Shown here: positions 36,770 through 45,420 of the stretch, piece after piece | Layout: each line of letters begins with the position of its first letter | Numbering within the stretch: position 1 is the first letter of the stretch | Origin: Helicobacter sp. 11S02596-1 | GTDB taxonomy: Bacteria > Campylobacterota > Campylobacteria > Campylobacterales > Helicobacteraceae | Direction: 5' to 3' | Assembly (NCBI RefSeq): GCF_002272825.1 | Contig: NZ_MLAM01000011.1 | Span: 1-64,000 of the forward strand | DNA length: 64,000 nt | The notes under the pieces: generated by a model | What the model was told of the DNA's origin: nothing | Databases searched by the model: none | What the model saw: the letters and a program-made list of their open reading frames with translations, nothing else | Made by a program: the position numbers and the translations under genes

Positions 36770-36775
36770 ATTTTA
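36770..36775 (-). promoter_or_regulatory. -10 element TAAAAT of nrfHA
   Basis: On the minus strand TAAAAT occupies -12 to -7 if transcription starts at 36763, which places the centre of the FNR-like box exactly at -41.5. Confidence 0.55.
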
Positions 36776-36797
36776 ATGTTAAAATAAGAATTGTGTT

Positions 36798-36811
36798 TTG
36801 ACCTAAATCAA
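36798..36811 (-). promoter_or_regulatory. FNR/Crp-type operator upstream of nrfHA
   Basis: TTGAT-TTAG-GTCAA on the minus strand matches the FNR consensus TTGAT-N4-ATCAA at nine of ten positions. It lies in the divergent nrfH/pgeF spacer, 32 bases (centre to centre) from the nrfH -10 element. A Crp/Fnr protein whose recognition helix reads ETLSR, the pattern that selects such sites, is encoded at 50503-51168. Confidence 0.65.
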
Positions 36812-36837
36812 TTCGCCTATTTGATAAGGATCAACAA

Positions 36838-37587
36838 ATGGTTAATGACGAAAAAATTTTTTTCTCCAGCAATCAAAGTGCTTTGTTCGCACAAACAGAT
36901 ATAGAATTTGTCATCACCTCAAGGCAGGGCGGTTTTAGCCAATCCCCTTATGACAGCCTCAATCTCGCCTACCATACTGGCGATGAAAAAGCCCACGTAA
37001 CTGCCAATAGAAATGCGATATGCCAAGCATTTTTTCCAGACAAAACGCTTCTTTGGATAGATCAAATCCATAGCGATATTATTTTGGATGTTGCTTCGAG
37101 CAAATGGCGTAATGATGGCTTTATCGGGCAAGGAGATGCCCTCGTGTGCGACCAAAAAGATATTGCTTGTATGGTGATGGTCGCTGATTGCAATCCTGTC
37201 CTTGTTTATGAGCCAAAAATCCGCACGTTTGCTCTCATTCACGCCGGCAGATGCGGGGTGCAAAAAAGAATCCTTAGCAAAACCATCAAGCATATCTTGA
37301 AACACCCCCAAGCAAAAGCTCAAAATATGCTTATTTTCATTGGCCCATCTATCCGAAAATGTTGCTATGAGATTGGCAAGGATTTGGCTGCAACTTTCCC
37401 TGAAAAATATCTGGCAAACAATAATCTTGATCTCATCAAAATGCTTCAAGATGAACTCTCAAGCCAGCAAATCAAACCCCATCAGATAGAAATCTCGCCC
37501 GTATGTTCGTGTTGCCAAAACAATCTATTCTCCTACCGCAGAGAGGGCATTACCGGGAGATTTGGCTTGATTGGGGCATTGAGATAA
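36838..37587 (+). CDS. pgeF: Peptidoglycan editing factor PgeF (YfiH/LACC1 family)
   Basis: The 249-residue protein has the family pattern: RQGGFSQSPYDSLNLAYHTGD near the start, MVADCNPV, IHAGRCGVQ, IGPSIRKCCYEIG and the C-terminal SPVCSCCQNNLFSYRREGITGRFG, including the His/Cys metal-site residues. Members prevent wrong amino acids in the peptidoglycan stem or act as purine nucleoside-processing enzymes. AAGGA precedes the start. It diverges from nrfHA, sharing the spacer that holds the FNR-like box, which lies 26 bases before this start and might also affect it. Confidence 0.88.
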   Translation: MVNDEKIFFSSNQSALFAQTDIEFVITSRQGGFSQSPYDSLNLAYHTGDEKAHVTANRNAICQAFFPDKTLLWIDQIHSDIILDVASSKWRNDGFIGQGDALVCDQKDIACMVMVADCNPVLVYEPKIRTFALIHAGRCGVQKRILSKTIKHILKHPQAKAQNMLIFIGPSIRKCCYEIGKDLAATFPEKYLANNNLDLIKMLQDELSSQQIKPHQIEISPVCSCCQNNLFSYRREGITGRFGLIGALR

Positions 37588-37666
37588 TCCAAACATTTAA
37601 ATCCAAAATGTATAATCAAAACAAAATCCAAAAACAACCAAAACACCAAAATAATGGAGAAACCCA

Positions 37667-38392
37667 ATGACTGATCGAGAAAAATCCCTCAATAATAACC
37701 CCAATCTCAGCAAAAAAAATGTCAAAATCGTCGAAAAAATCCTTAGCAAAAACGACCTCAAAGCCAAAGAATTAAAAGAAAAATACCGAGCCGATGGGCT
37801 ATATGTCATCAATCTGATGAGCTCTCCAGGGAGCGGGAAAACAACGCTCTTAGAGAATCTCTGTGATTTTGAAGATTTCAAATTTTGCGTGGTCGAGGGC
37901 GATTTACAGACCAATCGTGATGCTGATCGACTTATCAAAAAAGGTGTATTTGCCGAGCAAATCGCCACAGGTGAGGCTTGCCATCTCGAAGCTGCGATGG
38001 TTGAAACCGCTTATGATAAGCTCAAAAAGCAAGGTGGGCTTGGTAATGCTGATTATTTGGTGATAGAAAATGTCGGCAATCTCGTCTGCCCAGCCAGCTA
38101 TGATCTAGGCGCAGCGCTTAATATCGTTTTGCTTTCTGTCCCTGAGGGCGATGATAAAGTCCTCAAATACCCCACGATGTTTTTGTGCGCCGATGCGGTA
38201 GTGATTAGCAAGTCCGATATGATTGATTATTTTGGCTTCAAGGTCGCTCAAGTCCAAGAGGATTTGGCAAAACTCAAACCCAATGTGCCGATCTTCCTGA
38301 CTAGCTCTAAAGACAAAAAAAGTCTAGAAATCCTCAAAGATTTTATTGTAAACAACAAAAAACAAGGGTATCATTCCCAACACTCTTTTTAA
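37667..38392 (+). CDS. hypB: Hydrogenase/urease nickel incorporation GTPase HypB
   Basis: The 241-residue GTPase of the SIMIBI class has the P-loop SSPGSGKTTLLENL, VVEGDLQTNRDADR, the metal-binding Cys-His pair in TGEACHLE, NVGNLVCPA and SKSDMIDYF (G4-like). It has no His-rich tail. It delivers nickel for NiFe hydrogenase maturation, and in Helicobacter also for urease. Followed by hypC after 12 bases; GGAGA is upstream. It matches H. pylori HP0900 in order and size. Confidence 0.95.
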   Translation: MTDREKSLNNNPNLSKKNVKIVEKILSKNDLKAKELKEKYRADGLYVINLMSSPGSGKTTLLENLCDFEDFKFCVVEGDLQTNRDADRLIKKGVFAEQIATGEACHLEAAMVETAYDKLKKQGGLGNADYLVIENVGNLVCPASYDLGAALNIVLLSVPEGDDKVLKYPTMFLCADAVVISKSDMIDYFGFKVAQVQEDLAKLKPNVPIFLTSSKDKKSLEILKDFIVNNKKQGYHSQHSF

Positions 38393-38404
38393 AAGGAAGA
38401 TGTT

Positions 38405-38662
38405 ATGTGCTTAGCAATCCCTTCAAAAATCATCGCCATTGATGAAAGCAAAAACTCTGCTACGCTCGAAACAATGGGCGTGCAACGGGAGGCGAGCTTG
38501 GATTTGATGGATGAAAAGGTCTTCATAGGCGAATATGTTCTCTTGCATATCGGTTATGTGATGAGCAAGATTGATGAAAAAGACGCTTTAGAATCTATCA
38601 AACTCTATGAAGAGATGATAGAAGCGATGGATGAAGAATATATTGATGAGGAGTATCGATGA
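38405..38662 (+). CDS. hypC: Hydrogenase maturation chaperone HypC
   Basis: The 85-residue protein starts MCLAIPSKI, with the essential N-terminal Cys2 that holds the Fe(CN)2CO group together with HypD. Further family patterns are QREASLDLMDE and GEYVLLHIGYVMSKID. The AAGGAAG ribosome site is clear. Its stop overlaps the next gene's start by four bases (ATGA). Confidence 0.95.
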   Translation: MCLAIPSKIIAIDESKNSATLETMGVQREASLDLMDEKVFIGEYVLLHIGYVMSKIDEKDALESIKLYEEMIEAMDEEYIDEEYR

Positions 38663-39162
38663 AGAAAATAACAGGGATTTTTGTCCTTTTGACCACTTGG
38701 GTAGCGATGGCTTTCGCAGGGGATTTGAACGGATTTTATCTCACACATATTGGGGATAGCGGGAGACAATCTGTCGTCGAATTTTTCAAGCACGATGGGA
38801 AATATTACGCATACGGATTTGCCAATGTCGATGGTTCAAGCCCCAAAAAAGATATTCACAATCCCAATCCAGCCCTCAAAGAAAGGCTTGATAGAGGAAC
38901 GGTATTTGTCTATGACCTGCTAAAAGATGGCAAGAACTACAAAAACGGCAAAATCTACAATTTCGACAATGGTAAAACCTATTACCTCAAAATCACTCCT
39001 GAAAAAGATCAACTCAAGCTCCGTGCGAGTATCGACAAAACTGGCTTGATGGGCGAAACATTGATTTGGAAAAAGCTCTCTAACGAAGAAGCCCAAAAAT
39101 ATCTCTCTGAAAAACCTCCTCTTGAAGAGGTCCTAAAAACCATACCAACAGAAACAAAATAA
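38659..39162 (+). CDS. DUF2147-like secreted protein within the hyp operon
   Basis: The 167-residue protein has a signal peptide (cleavage near MAFAGD) and a beta-rich domain: GDLNGFYLTHIGDSGRQSVVEF, 'YYAYGFANVDGS', 'GKIYNFDNGKTYYLKI' and 'RASIDKTGLMGETLIWKKL'. The layout (GxW/Y start, 'GxI.NP..GK.Y', 'LRGY/GLMGxTxxW' end) fits DUF2147. It is coupled to hypC by an ATGA overlap and lies one base from hypD, so it is translated with hydrogenase maturation genes although exported. H. pylori has hypC and hypD adjacent. A link to hydrogenase is only suggested by position. Confidence 0.75.
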   Translation: MKKITGIFVLLTTWVAMAFAGDLNGFYLTHIGDSGRQSVVEFFKHDGKYYAYGFANVDGSSPKKDIHNPNPALKERLDRGTVFVYDLLKDGKNYKNGKIYNFDNGKTYYLKITPEKDQLKLRASIDKTGLMGETLIWKKLSNEEAQKYLSEKPPLEEVLKTIPTETK

Positions 39163-39163
39163 A

Positions 39164-40303
39164 ATGAGTGATACGCTCCTTATTGATTCATTTCGTGATA
39201 AAAATGCGATTTTGGCTTTAAGCAAACAAATCGCTAAGAGCGCTACAAAACTCTCAAAAAAACTCTGCATTATGGAGGTTTGTGGCGGTCATACCCATAC
39301 ATTGATGAAATACGGGCTCACCCATCTGCTTCCAGAAAATGTTTCTTTTGTCCACGGACCGGGCTGTCCTGTGTGCGTGATGCCCAAAAATCGCATCGAT
39401 CAAGCCTACGAGATCGCTTGTCAAAAAGATACGATTTTACTCACGCTCGGTGATATGCTCAAGGTCCCCGGCTCAAAGGGAAGCCTGCAAAATGCGAGGT
39501 CAGAGGGGAAAGATGTTCGGTTTATCTATTCGCCAATGCAAGCCCTTGAAATTGCCCAAGCAAACCCGGATAAAAAAATCGTTTATTTTGCGATTGGATT
39601 TGAAACAACCACCCCAATGACAGCCTCTTTACTCGAAAGAACCAAAAATGCGGGTATCAAAAATCTTTTTTTTCATATCAACCACGTTTTAGTCCCCCCA
39701 CCTTTGGAAGCGATTTTGAGTTCAAAGGACTGCCAGATAAATGCCCTCATCGCCCCATCTCACGTGAGCGTCATCACAGGGGCAAAAATCTATGCCCCCA
39801 TCTTAGAAAAACACCAAATCCCCATTGTCGTGAGTGGTTTTGAACCTGTGGATATGATGGAAAGTATTTTGTGCCTTATCCACCAAGCCATCGCCCAAAC
39901 GCCCAAGCTTGAGATCCAATATTCGCGTATCGTAAATATGGAAGGCAACCAAAAAGCCCAAGCGATGGTGCAAAAAACAATGTCTTTACGGGAGCATTTT
40001 GAATGGCGGGGCTTAGGCGATATCCCCTATTCTGCCCTCAAACTCCAAGAGGAATACGAAGCATTTGATGCTGAAATCATTTTTGATCCTATCTTGAGCA
40101 AAACCCCGATCCAAGACAACAAAGCCTGTCGCTGTGGGGATATCCTCAAAGGCATTGCCAAGCCCTATGATTGCAAAGTCTTTGGCAAATCCTGCACGCC
40201 TACAAGCCCGATGGGTAGCTGTATGGTAAGCTCAGAGGGTGCGTGTGCGGCGTATTACAAATATGGTGCAAATGAGCTTAAAACCTCAAAAGCATTTCTT
40301 TAA
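39164..40303 (+). CDS. hypD: Hydrogenase maturation protein HypD
   Basis: The 379-residue iron-sulfur protein has MEVCGGHTH, HGPGCPVCVMP, the mid-region FAIGFETTTPMTA and SGFEPVDMM, and the C-terminal cysteine cluster (CRCGDIL, then CKVFGKSC, GSCMVSSEGACAAYY) that binds the 4Fe-4S cluster. With HypC it assembles the Fe(CN)2CO unit of NiFe hydrogenase. Last gene of the hypB-hypC-DUF2147-hypD set; converges with bioV. Confidence 0.96.
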   Translation: MSDTLLIDSFRDKNAILALSKQIAKSATKLSKKLCIMEVCGGHTHTLMKYGLTHLLPENVSFVHGPGCPVCVMPKNRIDQAYEIACQKDTILLTLGDMLKVPGSKGSLQNARSEGKDVRFIYSPMQALEIAQANPDKKIVYFAIGFETTTPMTASLLERTKNAGIKNLFFHINHVLVPPPLEAILSSKDCQINALIAPSHVSVITGAKIYAPILEKHQIPIVVSGFEPVDMMESILCLIHQAIAQTPKLEIQYSRIVNMEGNQKAQAMVQKTMSLREHFEWRGLGDIPYSALKLQEEYEAFDAEIIFDPILSKTPIQDNKACRCGDILKGIAKPYDCKVFGKSCTPTSPMGSCMVSSEGACAAYYKYGANELKTSKAFL

Positions 40304-40366
40304 CCAATACATCACTTTTGATAGTAATTTTAATCTTTTCATCAAAACACCCCAACCATAAATCCA

Positions 40367-40900
40367 TCACGAGCTAGTTTTTAGGCAATGATTTGCAGTT
40401 TTTATCAAGCAAACCCTACTAAAGGGTGCGAAAAAATCCATTGCATATATGGGGTCAATAATCTTATCTTCCCCACCCAGATAAACTGCAATCTCCACAC
40501 CCAAATCTGCTATCTGGCGCAATTTTTGGCTATCCCAGACATACCCCAAAAGCTCGGTAAGCTCAAATAAATCCCCCAAATGTGTATAACGCGCGATATT
40601 TTCATCAACGCTTGCATCAACACCACAAAGTCGCAAAAATTTATCCACATAGCTTTGGGGATTTTTTTGGAACGCATTGATTTGGACTGCTTTATAGGCG
40701 TGATTTTTTTGCTGGAAAATCGCTGGGGAAAGGAGAATCAGTCGGTGGATACGCCAATGGTTTTTTGCCCTCTGGAAAGCTAAATCCATCGCCTTTTGCG
40801 CCCCATAGCTGAACCCGCAAATATCATAAACACCCCGTTTTGAGATAAAAGCCTCAAAAAGCTCCTCCTCATCGTGGAAACAAAACCCGCTAAAATACAC
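40367..40900 (-). CDS. bioV: Pimeloyl-ACP methyl ester esterase, BioV type (probable)
   Basis: This short (177-residue) alpha/beta hydrolase has the nucleophile elbow GFSYGAQKA (Ser31), GGEDKIIDP (Asp145) and a terminal NHCLKTS (His171), a complete triad. The size and motifs match BioV, the Helicobacter enzyme that demethylates pimeloyl-ACP methyl ester for biotin synthesis. A different small esterase is possible, since no other bio gene is in this window. Its start overlaps the end of the ftsH-like gene by 11 bases, indicating coupling. Confidence 0.7.
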   Translation of the reverse strand: MYFSGFCFHDEEELFEAFISKRGVYDICGFSYGAQKAMDLAFQRAKNHWRIHRLILLSPAIFQQKNHAYKAVQINAFQKNPQSYVDKFLRLCGVDASVDENIARYTHLGDLFELTELLGYVWDSQKLRQIADLGVEIAVYLGGEDKIIDPIYAMDFFAPFSRVCLIKTANHCLKTSS

Positions 40901-42575
40901 GGATAATCTCGTTGATAGCCTCTCTATTTAGCTTTTCTTTTTCGAGTAATTTTTTCGCAAGCAAGAGAATGCTTTCTTTGGAGTTGGCAAGAAATTCCCG
41001 CTGTTCTTCATAAGCAAGAGTAAGGATTTCTGAAATATCAGCCTCATTGGTGAGAATACGGCTTGCCATCGCATATTCTTCGCACATTTCTTTAGCGATT
41101 TGGCGGGCTTTTTTGATGTCTTCACGGGCATTGGTGTATTTCTCATCAAACACCAGTTCCAAGGCGATTGTCCCACTAAGATAAACTTTTATTTTATTAT
41201 TCATCTCACTCCTACTAAGAACTTCTTTGTCAATATCAAGGATAAAATCCCCCATCAACGTGAGTTTATCAAACTCGACATCTAGCCAATACGCACTGAT
41301 GGCTTTGGCAGACTGATAAATCGCAAGGATATTTTTTTCCTTTTCGCTAAACGATTGGATTTTCTTTTTGCCAAGTGCCACCTTATCTTTGACTTCTGCT
41401 ATGTCTTTGCTCTCAATCAGCGGGCTTTTTCGCCTAAAAGCATTCAAGGCACTTTCATTCACCAGCGAAGCAATCATCGCCCCGCTAAACCCCACGCACA
41501 TTTTAGCGACCTCAGGGAGATTTAGAGCGTGGCTTTTGCCTTTGAGATAGACCTCTAATATCTGTATGCGCTCATCCAAATCAGGCAACCCAACATAAAC
41601 CCTCCGATCAAATCGACCGCTCCGAAGCAAGGCTTCATCGATGACATCAATCTTATTCGTCGCTCCAATTACGATCACACCCGTGCTCTCCTCAAACCCA
41701 TCCATTTCAGTCAGAAGCTCATTGAGCGTGGATTCTCTCTCATCATTGCGATTTTCTCCCCTTGCCTTACCCACAGCATCGATTTCATCGATAAATACAA
41801 TCGATGGGGCGTGTGCCTTGGCTTTAGAAAATAGCTCACGCACACGCTTTGCCCCCATACCGACATAAATTTGCACAAAGCTAGAACCACTCTGATAAAA
41901 AAACGGCACGCCTGCTTCCCCAGCCACAGCTTTGGCAATCATCGTTTTCCCCACACCTGGAGGACCTACGAGCAAAATACCCTTTGGCAAAGCAATGCCT
42001 AATTCTTGGTATTTTTTGGGATTTTTGAGGTAATCGATGATTTCAAAAAGTTCTTCCTTGACCTCTTTGATACCCGCAACATCTTCAAATTTCACAGAGG
42101 ATGTTATCGGCGAAGCGGGCGAGGGACTTTCATCAAGTTTATCGGGATTTTCTGAGAGAGGGCGAGAGGCAAAAGGCACAGAAGTAGTGGCATTTATCAA
42201 CGGGGGCTGTTTGCCAAACATCAAAAACAACGCCCGTGCAAGCACGGCTAATCCGATGGCTATCACGATCAAAAATCCAATACCAGAAAACACCTTGCCA
42301 AAGCTCATATGGCTTTTGAGCTTGATAGGAAAATCTGTGAGATCTGAAAGCGCAAACGTAGCTCGAGCGGTTTTATAATATTTGCCCGCTAGTTGCAAAT
42401 AAATATAATCATCATCAATCCAGACATTTTTAGCGCCCCCATCACTCGAATGTAAAAATCCCTCAAATTCTTGCGCACTCACCAGCGTAGAATTGTCCTT
42501 GAATAGCAAAAATACAGCCAAAACCATCACAACCAATAAACCGATAATCCCAATGAGTAGATTTTTAGATTTCAA
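40890..42575 (-). CDS. FtsH-like AAA+ protein lacking the protease zinc motif
   Basis: The 561-residue protein has the FtsH layout: two N-terminal membrane helices (about 7-25 and 96-120) and an AAA+ domain with Walker A GPPGVGKT (204-211), Walker B FIDEIDAVG (261-269) and the second region of homology with GRFDRR. A C-terminal helical domain follows. Where FtsH proteases have HEAGH, this one reads YQSAK (420-424), so all three key residues (His, Glu, His) are lost. It should be an ATP-driven membrane chaperone or unfoldase without proteolysis. It occupies the place of H. pylori HP0286; the true FtsH is expected elsewhere in the genome. Confidence 0.88.
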   Translation of the reverse strand: MKSKNLLIGIIGLLVVMVLAVFLLFKDNSTLVSAQEFEGFLHSSDGGAKNVWIDDDYIYLQLAGKYYKTARATFALSDLTDFPIKLKSHMSFGKVFSGIGFLIVIAIGLAVLARALFLMFGKQPPLINATTSVPFASRPLSENPDKLDESPSPASPITSSVKFEDVAGIKEVKEELFEIIDYLKNPKKYQELGIALPKGILLVGPPGVGKTMIAKAVAGEAGVPFFYQSGSSFVQIYVGMGAKRVRELFSKAKAHAPSIVFIDEIDAVGKARGENRNDERESTLNELLTEMDGFEESTGVIVIGATNKIDVIDEALLRSGRFDRRVYVGLPDLDERIQILEVYLKGKSHALNLPEVAKMCVGFSGAMIASLVNESALNAFRRKSPLIESKDIAEVKDKVALGKKKIQSFSEKEKNILAIYQSAKAISAYWLDVEFDKLTLMGDFILDIDKEVLSRSEMNNKIKVYLSGTIALELVFDEKYTNAREDIKKARQIAKEMCEEYAMASRILTNEADISEILTLAYEEQREFLANSKESILLLAKKLLEKEKLNREAINEIIRVF

Positions 42576-43824
42576 TGCAATTTACCTCATCTAACACTTC
42601 ATAATCTGTTGTTTGTAGCCATTTTGATGTAATGGGGTGCTGTGTGTGGATACGGATTTTGTTGAAATACTCATCCAAGCCAGTATAAACGCCATTATCC
42701 CCGCTTTCTATCAAAACAGACAACGCCTTGCCCTGCGCTTTTAGTCGCTTCCTAAAATCAAGATTTTTGGATTTTACCAACGCATTCAAAAGGTGCAATC
42801 TTTCTTTGGCAACAGCCCCATTGACAACAGGCTTCATCGACGCTGATGGGGTATTATCACGGATACTATAGATAAAAGGATGCACGTGAGTGAGTGGCAA
42901 GGCCTTGATGTTACTAAACGCTTGTTGCCAAACTGCCTCGCTTTCTCCGGGATGCCCTACGATAAAATCCGTGCCCAAAGCAAAGCCTTTTTGAGCGATG
43001 TAGCTTAAAAGCTCATAATCTTGCTCGAAACGATTGCGCCGATTCATCCGCTCTAGCATTGAATCCTCCGTATATTGCAGAGCGATATGGAGATGTTTTT
43101 CCAAAAAATCACTATCCAAAATCTCTAAAAATTCCTCCCCAATCTGGCTAGGTTCCAAGCTCCCTACACGAATCCGCCTAATCCCATCAATGCGTGCGAT
43201 CGCCTTGATAAGCGTGGCGATATTGCTCCCCTTATCACTCCCATAGCTCCCGACATTTGTGCCTGTAAGCACGATTTCTGAAATCCCCCCACCAGCAAGC
43301 ACACGGACTTGCTCTAAAATCTTGGCTTCTTCCATACTCCGTGCCTTGCCCCGCACAGAGGGGATAATGCAATAATTGCACGCAAAATCACAGCCCTCTT
43401 GGACCTTAATAAACGCACGGGATTTCCCCACAAATTCCGTAACAATGGTTTTGTCTAAATGCAAAGCTTTTAAATCATCATCATAAAAAAATGTTTTATC
43501 AAATCGCAAAAAATCATCGATTTTTTCTTTTTGAGAATGCCCAAAAACCCCAAAAACAAGGTCTTTTTGAAAAAGGCTTTGCCCTTGCGTCTTTACCCCA
43601 CAGCCGGTGAAATAAACCTTTTTGCCACTTTTTTGCAAGCGATTGACATAGCTCCTCGCCCCACTTTCAGCCCCATTGGTAACCGTGCAAGAATTTACCA
43701 CAATAATATCAGCATTTTCTTCGCTATCAACACAATCAAAATGCTTGAGATTTTCTCGCATTACCTGCGTATCAAAAAGATTGGTCCGACAACCAAATGT
43801 CTTGAAAAATACCTTTTGGCGCAT
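42565..43824 (-). CDS. mtaB: tRNA t6A37 methylthiotransferase MtaB
   Basis: The 419-residue radical-SAM enzyme has the N-terminal UPF0004 domain with cysteines in FKTFGCRTN, NSCTVTN and FTGCGVKTQG, the radical SAM motif CDFACNYC (CxxxCxxC), and a C-terminal TRAM-like tail. It converts t6A to ms2t6A at position 37 of tRNAs reading ANN codons. H. pylori HP0285 holds the same place. Its stop overlaps the ftsH-like gene's start by 11 bases. Confidence 0.9.
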   Translation of the reverse strand: MRQKVFFKTFGCRTNLFDTQVMRENLKHFDCVDSEENADIIVVNSCTVTNGAESGARSYVNRLQKSGKKVYFTGCGVKTQGQSLFQKDLVFGVFGHSQKEKIDDFLRFDKTFFYDDDLKALHLDKTIVTEFVGKSRAFIKVQEGCDFACNYCIIPSVRGKARSMEEAKILEQVRVLAGGGISEIVLTGTNVGSYGSDKGSNIATLIKAIARIDGIRRIRVGSLEPSQIGEEFLEILDSDFLEKHLHIALQYTEDSMLERMNRRNRFEQDYELLSYIAQKGFALGTDFIVGHPGESEAVWQQAFSNIKALPLTHVHPFIYSIRDNTPSASMKPVVNGAVAKERLHLLNALVKSKNLDFRKRLKAQGKALSVLIESGDNGVYTGLDEYFNKIRIHTQHPITSKWLQTTDYEVLDEVNCIEI

Positions 43825-43836
43825 TCTTAATCCCTC

Positions 43837-45420
43837 TCAATCATCAATATTCAAAGGGGCTTGGGATTTTGCAGGCTTATTGCCAAACCCATCTGTGCCA
43901 TCTTTTACAAGCTTGGTAGTCGCATAAGCGATGAAAATATCCGGCTCTTTGAGGATATTTTCGATAATCTCGGTTGAAATCGTGCTCCTTAGGGTCAATG
44001 TCGCATACGCATTGGTCTGATACCACACCGAGATTTTGATACCATTATTTTCTATCATACTGAATGTTTTGGGTTCGACATTATTGTTCCGCAAAGAATA
44101 TTTATCCCGCATTTTATTGAGCTGTTTGCGGGTGATTTCTGTATATCCCTTTGAATATTTTGTAGCAGCATCCGAGGCGATTTGCAGGGCTTTTTTGTAG
44201 TTGGAATCAAACGTAATCGTAAAATCAATCCCATCCCACACGGTTTTCATCCCCCCGTGCGTGTAGTTAGAAATCATCGTGGTGAAAATATAATTATTTG
44301 GGATAAAAACAATCCTGCCTGCACGGCGATTTTCTTGATAGGTCGTGAGGGTAACATCCTCATACATCGTGATACGCAACATCGAAATATCCAGCACATC
44401 GCCGACATATACATTGCCCTCTTTGGCAACTCGGATACGATCACCTACGTGCACACTCCCCCCGATGATGATAGCTAGCCAGCCCAAAACACTCATAAAC
44501 AAATCTTTCATCGCAATCGCCAAGCCCGCTGAAGCAAAACCCAAGACCGCGACCAAATACGTTACATTTTCCAAATACGCAAACAAAAGAATCAAAACAA
44601 TAATACTGATATTAAAAAAGTTGATGATTTTGCTGGCGGTATAAGCTCGCTCATTATCGTGGATATACCGGCGCACAAAAACCTTCAAACCCAAAGCAAA
44701 AGCAATGCTAATAAACACCGCCAAACCGATGTATATGAGCTTAAAGATTTGATTTTTGATTTGAGTTGAAATCTTTTGTATCGCCTCATCGCTGTCTTTG
44801 TCATAAACATCCAACGTGGTTTTCAAGATATTTTGAGCGCTTTGAAGTTCAAGTTTTTTGCTCTGGGTTTGATAGATAGCTTGGGCGTTTTCTTTGGAAT
44901 TTTGGAGCGCATAGAGGCTGGTAAGCAAGGAATATTTTTTGTCCAAATCTTTCAAAACGTTTTCGAGTGCATTTTGGTTTCTTTTGAGGATGAGTTGTTG
45001 ATTTTCTAAACTTTTGATAAAAGAAATGCCCCCGATAATCGCGATAGGATTGGTAACATCGGGAAAATTCTCGATTTGTGGCTTTTCGATGAGTTCTTTA
45101 AAGGGGTTGCTTCGGTATTCCTCAAAAAGTTCTTGCTGGCGTTGCAAAGTCTCTAGCCTGTGGGTAAGCGTGCTGATTTTGAGATCATCAGGACTTTTGA
45201 GATTTTTTAAATGTTTGAGTTCTTTTTGGATATTTTGTATCTCAGCATAAATCTGGCTGTAGGTTTCAAAATTGGCGTATTTTTTTAGCCAAATATTATT
45301 ACTGGAGGCGAGTTTTTTATCCAAAGTAGCGATTTGGGATTTGAGAGAATCTATCTCAGCGCTATTGGGCGCTGCCCACAAAAACCCCGCAAATAACGCA
45401 AGCAAAATAAAAAATCTCAT
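43837..45420 (-). CDS. MscS-family mechanosensitive ion channel
   Basis: The 527-residue protein has a signal peptide, a long periplasmic coiled-coil region (about 20-200), membrane helices near 215-320, and the MscS core with the pore-lining Gly/Ala helix 'VAVLGFASAGLAIAMKDLFMSVLGWLAIIIGG' followed by the cytoplasmic 'VHVGDRIRVAKEGNVYVGDVLDISMLRITMYE' beta domain. It should release solutes on osmotic downshock. The start at 45420 shares one base with the aroB stop (TAATG). The H. pylori equivalent is HP0284. Confidence 0.9.
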   Translation of the reverse strand: MRFFILLALFAGFLWAAPNSAEIDSLKSQIATLDKKLASSNNIWLKKYANFETYSQIYAEIQNIQKELKHLKNLKSPDDLKISTLTHRLETLQRQQELFEEYRSNPFKELIEKPQIENFPDVTNPIAIIGGISFIKSLENQQLILKRNQNALENVLKDLDKKYSLLTSLYALQNSKENAQAIYQTQSKKLELQSAQNILKTTLDVYDKDSDEAIQKISTQIKNQIFKLIYIGLAVFISIAFALGLKVFVRRYIHDNERAYTASKIINFFNISIIVLILLFAYLENVTYLVAVLGFASAGLAIAMKDLFMSVLGWLAIIIGGSVHVGDRIRVAKEGNVYVGDVLDISMLRITMYEDVTLTTYQENRRAGRIVFIPNNYIFTTMISNYTHGGMKTVWDGIDFTITFDSNYKKALQIASDAATKYSKGYTEITRKQLNKMRDKYSLRNNNVEPKTFSMIENNGIKISVWYQTNAYATLTLRSTISTEIIENILKEPDIFIAYATTKLVKDGTDGFGNKPAKSQAPLNIDD

